Origin: Variovorax sp. WDL1
GTDB lineage: Bacteria; Pseudomonadota; Gammaproteobacteria; Burkholderiales; Burkholderiaceae_C
Assembly: GCF_001541225.1 (NCBI RefSeq)
Contig: NZ_LMTS01000163.1
Span: 1-44,091, forward strand
Direction: 5' to 3'
Length of the DNA stretch: 44,091 nt
The notes beneath the pieces are model-generated. The model saw nothing but the letters and a program-made list of their open reading frames with translations. It was not told the origin of the DNA and searched no databases. A program made the position numbers and the translations under genes. Positions 35,440 through 44,091 of the stretch are shown here, one piece after another (within the stretch, counting starts at the first letter, position 1; every line of letters begins with the position of its first letter).

Positions 35440-36681
35440 ATGAAACTGCTGTTCAGCCACCCCGCGGGCAACCAGAACGTGCGCGCCATGCTCGACGGGC
35501 TGGAGGCCGCCGGCATGCTCGCGCGTTTCGCGACCACGGTGGCGGTCGAGCCGGACAACGTGGCCCTGAAGCTCGTTCCCCAGGGCCTGAGCCGCGACCT
35601 GCTGCGTCGCCGCTTCAACATCCCGCGCGAGAAGATCCTGCAACACCCCTGGCGCGAACTGGCGCGGGCCGTCTGCTCCCGTGCCGGCTGGAACTACTGG
35701 CTGCGGCACGAAGAGGGCTTCGCGTCCATCGACGGCGTGCTGCAGGACTTCGACCGCTTCAGCGCCCGCGCGCTGCCGCGGCTGCACCAGCGCTTCGGCA
35801 TCGGCGCCGTCTACACCTACGAGGACTCCGCTCTCGACACCTTCCAGGCCGCCAAGGCCCTGGGCGTGAAATGCGTGTACGACCTGCCGATCTCCTATTG
35901 GGAAGTGGGCCGCAAGCTGATGGAAGAGGAGGTGGAGCGCTTGCCGGCCTGGGTGGGGGCCATGGGCGGCGGCATGTCCGACTCGCCGGCCAAGCTGGAG
36001 CGCAAGGCGCGCGAACTGGAACTGGCCGACCTGGTGGTAGTACCCAGCCGCTTCGTGGCCGATTCGCTGCCGGACTGGGCCGGGCAGAAGGCGCGGGTGC
36101 TGTCGCCCTTCGGCTCGCCGCTGCCGGCGGCCGCGGCTTCGCGCAAGACGGTCGACCCCTCGAAGCCGCTGCGCGTGCTCTTCGTGGGCTCGATGGGGCA
36201 GCGCAAGGGGCTGGGCGACCTGTTCCAGGCCATGCACCTGCTCAAGGGCGAGAACATCGAACTGGTCGTGATGGGCTCGCTGCTCGACGAGCCCGCCTTC
36301 TACCGCGGCCAGTACGCCGACTTCACGCACGAGAAGGGGCGCCCGCATCCCGAGGTGCTGGCCCTGATGCGCAGCTGCGACGTGTTCTGCCTGCCCTCGC
36401 TCTACGAAGGACGCGCGCTGGTGATGCAGGAGGCCATGAGCCAGGGCCTGCCGATCGTGATCACGCCCAACACCGGTGGCGACGACCTGGTGATCGAGGG
36501 CAAGACCGGCTTCCTGGTGCCGATCCGCTCGCCGGAGAAGATCGCGGAGAAGCTCGCCTGGTTCAACCAGAACCGGCAGGAACTCCCGGCGATGAGCGAG
36601 GCGGCCGTGCAGCATGCGGCCAGCTACACCTGGAAGAAATACAGCGAGGTCGTGATCGACGCCATCCGCAAGCTGGCGTAG
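35440..36681 (+). CDS. GT4-like glycosyltransferase
   Basis: A 413-residue cytoplasmic GT-B glycosyltransferase. The C-terminal domain has VLFVGSMGQRKGLGDLFQAM (phosphate-binding loop region) and the E-x7-E motif in LYEGRALVMQEAMSQGLP, typical of family GT4. The N-terminal half is less conserved (MKLLFSHPAGNQNVRAML). Donor and acceptor are unknown. ATG at 35440 lies 72 bases from the divergent macroglobulin start. The OpgC-like gene follows 40 bases after its stop; the two may act on the same glycan. Confidence 0.88.
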   Translation: MKLLFSHPAGNQNVRAMLDGLEAAGMLARFATTVAVEPDNVALKLVPQGLSRDLLRRRFNIPREKILQHPWRELARAVCSRAGWNYWLRHEEGFASIDGVLQDFDRFSARALPRLHQRFGIGAVYTYEDSALDTFQAAKALGVKCVYDLPISYWEVGRKLMEEEVERLPAWVGAMGGGMSDSPAKLERKARELELADLVVVPSRFVADSLPDWAGQKARVLSPFGSPLPAAAASRKTVDPSKPLRVLFVGSMGQRKGLGDLFQAMHLLKGENIELVVMGSLLDEPAFYRGQYADFTHEKGRPHPEVLALMRSCDVFCLPSLYEGRALVMQEAMSQGLPIVITPNTGGDDLVIEGKTGFLVPIRSPEKIAEKLAWFNQNRQELPAMSEAAVQHAASYTWKKYSEVVIDAIRKLA

Positions 36682-36721
36682 CACCGAATGCACCCGCGTC
36701 CATGCCGGGTGCCGAGCTCCG

Positions 36722-37861
36722 ATGAAGCGCTACTGGGAAATCGACGCACTGCGCGGGCTCATGCTCGTGCTGATGACCTTCACGCACCTGCCCACGCGCT
36801 TCACCGATCCGCTGGGGCAGCCCTTCGGCTTCGTCTCCGCGGCCGAGGGCTTCGTGCTGCTCTCGGCCTTTGTCGCCGGCCTGGTCTACACCCGCATCAG
36901 CGACCGCCAGGGCGTCGATGCCATGCGCCGGGCCTTCTGGCGGCGCGCGCTCAAGGTCTACCTGGCGCAAGCCGCCACACTCCTTTTCCTCTTTACCATC
37001 ATCACCCGCGTCGGCTTGCGCATCGACCAGGCGGCGGTGAAGAACCTGCTGTCCTTCTACCTCGCGCACCCGCTCGAGGGCTTCGGCTATGCGCTGCTGC
37101 TGGTGTACGAGCCCGCGCTGCTCGACATCCTGCCGATGTACATCTTCTTCATGCTGATGAGCCCCTGGGTGCTGGCCTTCGCGCTGCGCCATGGCTGGAT
37201 GGGCGTGATGGCGGCGAGCGCCGTGTTGTGGGGGCTGGCCCAGTTCGGCTTCAGCGAGTGGCTGTACGGACTGGCGGTGCACTACCTGAATCTCCCGGTT
37301 CCGTTCCGCGAGATGGGTGCGTTCAATGCTTTCGCGTGGCAGTTCCTGTGGTTCGCGGGCCTGTGGATGGGCGCCAGCCGGCATGCGCCCGATGCCGAGC
37401 CCTTCCGCTTTCCAAGGTGGCTGGTGGTGCTCGCAGTGGGAGCGGCGCTCTACGGGCTCTGGTGGCGGCACCATGGCATCAACGGCCAGGCGCCTTTCGG
37501 CGGCGACGAAGCGCTGAACCTGCTGTTCGACAAGTGGCAGCTCGGGCCGCTGCGCATCGTCAACCTGGTGGTCCTGGGCATCGTCGCGGTGCGCTTCGGG
37601 CCTGCGCTCATTCGGCGCCTGCCGCGACTGCATGCGCTGGAGGACATGGGGTCGGCCTCGCTGCCTGTGTTCTGTGCGCACCTGGTGGCGGTGCTGCTGG
37701 TGCTGGCCTTCTACGGGGACAGCCAGACCGCAAGGCCGTGGTGGGGCGATGTGCTGCTGCTGGCGGTGGTGTTCGCTGCGCTCTATGGCGTCGCACGAAT
37801 GGCGCTGTGGTGGGATCGCGTGGCGCGCGAACGCGGACCTCGTGTCGTCGAATCGACTTGA
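36722..37861 (+). CDS. opgC: OpgC-family membrane acyltransferase
   Basis: A 379-residue protein with about ten membrane helices. The start MKRYWEIDALRGLMLVLMTFTHLPTRFTDP (quoted in part: EIDALRGLMLVLMTFTHLP) with the conserved D-x-x-R and His matches the OpgC/acyltransferase-3-like fold. OpgC adds succinyl groups to periplasmic glucans in other bacteria. ATG at 36722. No opgGH genes are in the window, so glucan modification is inferred from family only. The gene overlaps nothing and is convergent with acdS, 60 bases apart. Confidence 0.85.
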   Translation: MKRYWEIDALRGLMLVLMTFTHLPTRFTDPLGQPFGFVSAAEGFVLLSAFVAGLVYTRISDRQGVDAMRRAFWRRALKVYLAQAATLLFLFTIITRVGLRIDQAAVKNLLSFYLAHPLEGFGYALLLVYEPALLDILPMYIFFMLMSPWVLAFALRHGWMGVMAASAVLWGLAQFGFSEWLYGLAVHYLNLPVPFREMGAFNAFAWQFLWFAGLWMGASRHAPDAEPFRFPRWLVVLAVGAALYGLWWRHHGINGQAPFGGDEALNLLFDKWQLGPLRIVNLVVLGIVAVRFGPALIRRLPRLHALEDMGSASLPVFCAHLVAVLLVLAFYGDSQTARPWWGDVLLLAVVFAALYGVARMALWWDRVARERGPRVVEST

Positions 37862-37921
37862 TGAGCGGGAGACATGGCGGCACCGGCATGACCTGAAGGC
37901 GGGCTTCGGGTGCCATGGTGC

Positions 37922-38938
37922 TCAGCCATTGCGGAAGATGAAGCTGTAGGCGTTGAGGGCCGGGACGCCCCCGAGGTGGGCGTAGAGCACCTTCGAGCCG
38001 GCTGGAAACTCGCCCAGGCGCACCTTCTCGATCATTCCGTGCATGGACTTGCCCTCGTACACCGGATCGGTCAGCACGCCTTCCAGCCGCGCGCACAGGC
38101 GGATGGCTTCGAGCGTGCCGTCGTTCGGCAGACCGTATTCGGGTCCTCCGAAGCGTGTGTCCAGCACGACGTCGTCTGCCGTGATGGGCCGGCCGAGTCC
38201 GACGAGCTCAGCCGTCGACCTGGCGATGCGCAAGACTTGCTCGAAGGTCTGCTGGGGCTTGGCCGATGCATCGATGCCGATGACGCGCCGAGACCGGCCA
38301 TCGGCGGCGAAGCCCACGACCATGCCGGCCTGCGTGCTGCCCGTGACCGAGCAGGTCACGATGTAGTCGAACTTGAAGCCGAGTTCAGCCTCCTGCTGGC
38401 GAACTTCCTCGGCGAAGGAAACGAAGCCCGGTCCGCCTTTCGGATGCTCCGAGCAACCGGCCGGGATGGGAAAGGGCTTGCCCCCGGATGCGCGCACCTG
38501 CGCCATCGCGTCCTCCCAGCTCTTGCGGATTCCGATGTCGAAGCCGGCTGTGTCCAGGCGGACATCGGCGCCCATGATGCGCGACATCTCGATGTTGCCG
38601 ACCCGGTCGTACACGGCGTCGGAGTAGTTGACCCAGTTCTCCTGGACCAGCACGCACTTGAGCCCGAGGTGTGCCGCGACGGCCGCGACCTGCCGGGTCT
38701 GGTTCGACTGGATGCCGCCGATGGAAACCAGGGTGTCGTACCCGCCCTCGATCGCCTCGGGGACGATGTATTCGAGCTTGCGCGTCTTATTGCCGCCGAA
38801 GGCAAGGCCGCTGTTGCAGTCCTCGCGTTTTGCGAAGAGGTCCACCTTGCCGCCGAGATGGGCACTGAGCCGCTTGAGCGGCCGGATGGGCGTGGGGCCG
38901 AAGGTGAGTGGATAGCGAGGGAATTTCTGCAGATTCAT
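37922..38938 (-). CDS. acdS: 1-aminocyclopropane-1-carboxylate deaminase AcdS
   Basis: A 338-residue PLP enzyme that splits the ethylene precursor ACC into ammonia and 2-oxobutanoate; plant-associated bacteria use it to lower plant ethylene. The PLP lysine is K51 in GGNKTRK. E295 and L322 are present (VYEGKSM and [10 protein letters not shown]), which are the residues known to separate true ACC deaminase from D-cysteine desulfhydrase. Length is exactly that of the type enzyme. ATG at 38938 with GGAG about 10 bases upstream. Transcribed divergently from acdR. Confidence 0.98.
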   Translation of the reverse strand: MNLQKFPRYPLTFGPTPIRPLKRLSAHLGGKVDLFAKREDCNSGLAFGGNKTRKLEYIVPEAIEGGYDTLVSIGGIQSNQTRQVAAVAAHLGLKCVLVQENWVNYSDAVYDRVGNIEMSRIMGADVRLDTAGFDIGIRKSWEDAMAQVRASGGKPFPIPAGCSEHPKGGPGFVSFAEEVRQQEAELGFKFDYIVTCSVTGSTQAGMVVGFAADGRSRRVIGIDASAKPQQTFEQVLRIARSTAELVGLGRPITADDVVLDTRFGGPEYGLPNDGTLEAIRLCARLEGVLTDPVYEGKSMHGMIEKVRLGEFPAGSKVLYAHLGGVPALNAYSFIFRNG

Positions 38939-39080
38939 GTTGAAGGGCTCCGTGCGGTTTGCTGAGACCGATTCTAGAAATCATGCATGGAAACAGGATT
39001 GCAAAATCAGGGGATTCTTCAGCTTCACGGATCGAGGAAGTGCAACAATTCAATAGAGGAATTTCGTCGAAATGACGTTT

Positions 39081-39101
39081 GAAGCAATAAACGTTTGCTT
39101 C
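39081..39101. promoter_or_regulatory. Dyad upstream of acdR, likely AcdR operator
   Basis: GAAGCAA (39081-39087), centre TAAACGT, TTGCTTC (39095-39101): a perfect 7-bp dyad with 7-base spacing, ending 13 bases before the TTG start of acdR. Position just ahead of the ribosome site fits autorepression by an Lrp-type protein. The same gap also carries the acdS promoter. Confidence 0.5.
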
Positions 39102-39113
39102 TCGGAGGACACA

Positions 39114-39623
39114 TTGGCGACCACAAGACTGACCCGCAAGAACGCACCCGCCCCATCGGTCAAGGAGGATCTGGACCGCACGGACCGCGCGATCCTGAAA
39201 GCCCTGCAGCGCGATGCATCCATCTCCAACGTGGCCTTGGCGGCCAAGGTCAACCTCAGTGCACCCGCTTGCCTGCGCCGGGTGGATCGGCTGAAGAAGA
39301 TGGGCTTGATCCAGGGCATCGTGGCACTGCTCAATCCGCGGGCCCTCGACGCGGGCATGCTCGTCCTGATCGGACTGGTGCTGGACCGGTCGACCCCCGA
39401 CTCGTTCCTGGCCTTCGAGAAGGCGGTTCAGAAAGTATCAGGCTGTCTCGAATGCCACGTGGTGACAGGTGAGTTCGACTACTTCATGCTCGTGCGGACC
39501 AAGGACAACGAGAGCTACAACCGGCTGCACGCCGAGCAGCTCCTGTACCTGCCCGGTGTCCGGCAGGTTCGCAGCTTCATGGTGCTCAAGCAGGTGCTGT
39601 CGACAACGCAGTTGCCGCTGTAG
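39114..39623 (+). CDS. acdR: Lrp/AsnC-type regulator AcdR
   Basis: A 169-residue Lrp-type regulator. The HTH (about residues 24-60) includes LDRTDRAILKALQRDA and NVALAAKVNLSAPACLRRVDRL; the C-terminal RAM domain includes CHVVTGEFDYFMLVRTKD. AcdR proteins regulate acdS in response to ACC and leucine in Pseudomonas. I chose TTG at 39114 since GGAGG lies 5 bases upstream; the ATG at 39072 has no ribosome site and would make the dyad coding. Next gene is convergent, 26 bases away. Confidence 0.9.
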   Translation: MATTRLTRKNAPAPSVKEDLDRTDRAILKALQRDASISNVALAAKVNLSAPACLRRVDRLKKMGLIQGIVALLNPRALDAGMLVLIGLVLDRSTPDSFLAFEKAVQKVSGCLECHVVTGEFDYFMLVRTKDNESYNRLHAEQLLYLPGVRQVRSFMVLKQVLSTTQLPL

Positions 39624-39649
39624 GAACCGGCGCAAGTTGCCCTGTCCGC

Positions 39650-40417
39650 TCAGTTGAAGGGCCGCGCTTGTCGAATGTCCGCCTGTACGGCGCTCGGCAG
39701 ATGCCCGGCGATGACCGCCCGCCACAGCCGGTAGCCCTCGTCATTCAGATGCAGCTGGTCGCGAAGGAACAGTTCGCCGCGCGGTCGCCCGTCCGCACCC
39801 ATCATGGGGGTGAAGACGTCGATGTAGTCGCTGTTGGGCAAGCGCCGCAGGTAGGCCGCGACGATGTCGTTGGTCTCTCGCACCTGCGGCAGAAGCTTCT
39901 CGCGCGAAGGACTCGGCTTGATCGAGATAAAGCTGATGCGGGTCTCCGGCAAGGCCTCGCGCACTGCGTTGGCGAACCGCGCGAAGCTCTCCAGCACCTC
40001 GATGGGCGTGCGGCCCTCTGCCAGGTCGTTGTCGCCCGCATAGACCAGCACGTGGCGCGGCTTGTAGCGCAGCACGAGCTCGGGTGCGAAGAAGCTGCAG
40101 TCGGCCATGGTCGAGCCGCCGAACCCGCGGTTGATGACCACCGGCAGCTGCCGGAAGTCCTGCGCCAGCCCGGTCCAGAAGCGGATGCTGGAGCTGCCGA
40201 CGAAGACCACGCCGCCTTCGCTGGGCCACTGCTGCCGGTCGGCGGCGTCGAAGGCCGCGAGCTCGGCCCGCCAGCGTGCCTGCGCCGCGACGTAGGCGGG
40301 GGAGGGCGCAGCTTCGGTGGTCTGGGCCTGCGAGGCGCCCGCAGCGATCAAGAGCGCGATCGGCAGCAGGAGCCGGCGAGCCGCCCTGACGGCGGGAGCA
40401 ACGTTCATCACAACCAT
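39650..40417 (-). CDS. Secreted SGNH/GDSL-type hydrolase
   Basis: A 255-residue exported esterase-like protein. The signal peptide (RRLLLPIALLIAAGASQA, then QTTEA) precedes an SGNH domain: block I is FVGSSSIRFW with the catalytic Ser, block II GFGGSTMADC, block III YAGDNDLAEG with Asn, and block V DQLHLNDEGY with Asp/His. Such enzymes act on esters of acylated sugars or lipids; the substrate is unknown. ATG at 40417 is used; 40408 is an alternative. Divergent from the DUF3455 lipoprotein gene. Confidence 0.88.
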   Translation of the reverse strand: MVVMNVAPAVRAARRLLLPIALLIAAGASQAQTTEAAPSPAYVAAQARWRAELAAFDAADRQQWPSEGGVVFVGSSSIRFWTGLAQDFRQLPVVINRGFGGSTMADCSFFAPELVLRYKPRHVLVYAGDNDLAEGRTPIEVLESFARFANAVREALPETRISFISIKPSPSREKLLPQVRETNDIVAAYLRRLPNSDYIDVFTPMMGADGRPRGELFLRDQLHLNDEGYRLWRAVIAGHLPSAVQADIRQARPFN

Positions 40418-40630
40418 GGAATACGAGGGAAGAGCTTCGATTGCATCGTGCGGTCGAGTCCCGGCCGGCGCGTCGCAGGATGTTAACGGCGCTGCAGCGA
40501 GTCCGATGACCGCGGCATTTCGCTGAATCCAATTGCGTTCGCGCGACGTACAGAGGTGGGGTCGCCATTCCGTCAACAGCAGCGTCCGCCAACATTTCTG
40601 AACCCGGTACTCATACGAAAGGAACCGACC

Positions 40631-41179
40631 ATGACCTTGCGCATCCTCGCCCTCCTCGCAGCCGCCGCCAGCCTCGCCGCTTGCTCCGGCATGGGCATGA
40701 ACAAGCCCATGGCGTATTCGCAAGCCAGCCTCCCCGACGCCGTCAAGGTGCCCGCCGGCCACCAGGTCTCGCTGGAAACGGTCGGCGCCGGCGACATCAC
40801 CTACGAGTGCCGCGCCAAGGCCAACGCGCCCGGGCAGCACGAATGGGTCTTCGTCGGCCCGGACGCCCGTCTCATGGACCGCGGCGGCAGACAGGTCGGC
40901 AGGTACTACGGCCCGCCGGCTACCTGGGAAAGCATGGACGGCTCCAGGCTCACGGGCAACCAGGTCGCGGTCGCGCCCAATGGCAGCGGCAACATCCCCT
41001 ACCAGCTGGTGAAGGCCAACCCGGCGACGGGCAGCGGTGCGATGCAGGGGATGAGCTACATCCAGCGCGTGGCCACGCAGGGCGGCACGGCGCCGGTCGC
41101 GGCTTGCGGCGCCGCGTCGGCGGGGCAGAAGCAGGTGGTGAAGTACCGAGCCGACTACATCTTTTATCGCGCGATGTGA
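40631..41179 (+). CDS. DUF3455 lipoprotein
   Basis: A 182-residue envelope protein. The signal peptide ends with the lipobox SLAAC, giving a lipidated Cys at about residue 18. The mature part (VPAGHQVSLETVGAGDITYECRA and EWVFVGPDARLMDRGG, separate segments) fits DUF3455. ATG at 40631 has GAAAGGAA about 8 bases upstream. Function of the family is unknown. The 213-base gap upstream is a divergent promoter region shared with the SGNH hydrolase gene. Confidence 0.88.
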   Translation: MTLRILALLAAAASLAACSGMGMNKPMAYSQASLPDAVKVPAGHQVSLETVGAGDITYECRAKANAPGQHEWVFVGPDARLMDRGGRQVGRYYGPPATWESMDGSRLTGNQVAVAPNGSGNIPYQLVKANPATGSGAMQGMSYIQRVATQGGTAPVAACGAASAGQKQVVKYRADYIFYRAM

Positions 41180-41231
41180 GCGGTTTTGCACGGCGCCGCG
41201 CATCGCTTTGCAGGTTGCGCTGCGGCCCCGG

Positions 41232-43615
<2,384 letters not shown>

Positions 43616-43619
<4 letters not shown>

Positions 43620-44035
43620 TGTGCCGAGCGCAGCTCCTGCAGGCGTACCAGGCTGCCCGCGGGATCGCGGAAGGCGCAGTCGCGAACGCCGTACGGCTGC
43701 TCGGCCGGTTCCTGGACGACCTCTGCGCCGCCGGCCTGCAGCCGTTCGAACGCGCCATCGAGGTCGTGGGTCGCGAGGAGGAGCGTGGCGAAGGTGCCCT
43801 TGGCCATCATCTCGGCGATGGTGCGACGCTCGTCGTCGGTGATGCCGGGGCTGGCAGCCGGCGGGTACAGGACGATGGAGGTGCCGGGCTGCCCTGCGGG
43901 GCCCACCGTGATCCAGCGCATGCCGTTGTAGCCCACGTCGTTGCGAACCTCGAAACCGAGGGTGTCGCGATAGAAGGCCAGGGATGCTTCCGGGTCGTTG
44001 TGCGGCAGGAAGCTCGAGTGGATGGTGATGTCCAT
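43616..44035 (-). CDS. VOC-family (glyoxalase/bleomycin-resistance-like) protein
   Basis: A 139-residue protein with two beta-alpha-beta-beta-beta units. The first unit is DITIHSSFLPHNDPEASLAFYRDTLGF (quoted in part: FLPHNDPEASLAFY), the second ends with YGVRDCAFRDPAGSLVRLQEL. These are hallmarks of VOC proteins, which include drug-binding and metal-dependent lyase members. No fixed function can be given. ATG at 44035. The stop overlaps the UvrA-like start by 4 bases, suggesting co-translation with a drug-protection ABC protein. Confidence 0.88.
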
Positions 44036-44091
44036 GACGTCAGTCTCTTTGCATGAGGGTATCTGGTGGCCGCCAGTCTATGGCGGCTCGC

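Noticed and set aside
39072..39113. ATG at 39072 as the acdR start
   Set aside because: It has no ribosome site, whereas TTG at 39114 has GGAGG at good spacing; the added residues do not look like the family and would make the dyad coding.

Overview
The window comes from a high-GC betaproteobacterium of the Comamonadaceae (Variovorax or Ramlibacter-like is my best guess). The basis is the gene order secA - argJ - AAA+ ATPase - mutT / yacG - zapD ... coaE - pilD - pilC - pilB, a complete ACC deaminase gene (acdS) with a divergent Lrp-type acdR, and the general base composition. No genus can be proved from sequence reading alone. I see no rRNA, no CRISPR array and no complete tRNA.

Region 1 (about 1-7965) is an integrated element whose left end lies outside the window. 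From right to left it has a tyrosine recombinase (6633-7850), two small unknown genes, and a tightly coupled leftward operon of seven small genes: AlpA-like regulator, winged-helix-like protein, replication-initiator-like protein, docking-like small protein, a frameshifted CxxC protein, a two-helix membrane protein and a small helical protein. Most junctions overlap as ATGA or TGATG. To the left is a rightward, less GC-rich cargo block: a P-loop ATPase, a 95-residue protein and a HEPN-like protein with an R-x4-H motif. No structural phage genes or relaxase are visible, so it looks like a satellite or small integrative element carrying a possible defence cargo.

Region 2 (about 8000-15220) holds a sulfur operon on the minus strand (metallo-beta-lactamase/double-rhodanese protein plus two half-size YeeE/YedE membrane proteins). 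It diverges from a winged-helix regulator gene across a perfect 8-bp dyad. A beta-propeller protein and a membrane protein follow, then a convergent ceramidase-like (CREST) membrane protein, a membrane-anchored alpha/beta hydrolase and a DUF721 protein.

Region 3 (15396-29015) is core housekeeping: secA, argJ, a DUF815 ATPase and mutT on the plus strand, then yacG, zapD, coaE and pilD-pilC-pilB on the minus strand. An AlgI/AlgJ-like O-acetylation pair sits inside the otherwise conserved pilBCD-coaE-zapD-yacG group.

Region 4 (29387-44035) has a very large secreted alpha-2-macroglobulin with an intact thioester motif, a glycosyltransferase plus OpgC-like acyltransferase pair, acdS/acdR, an SGNH hydrolase, a DUF3455 lipoprotein, and a UvrA-like double ABC ATPase coupled to a VOC-family gene.
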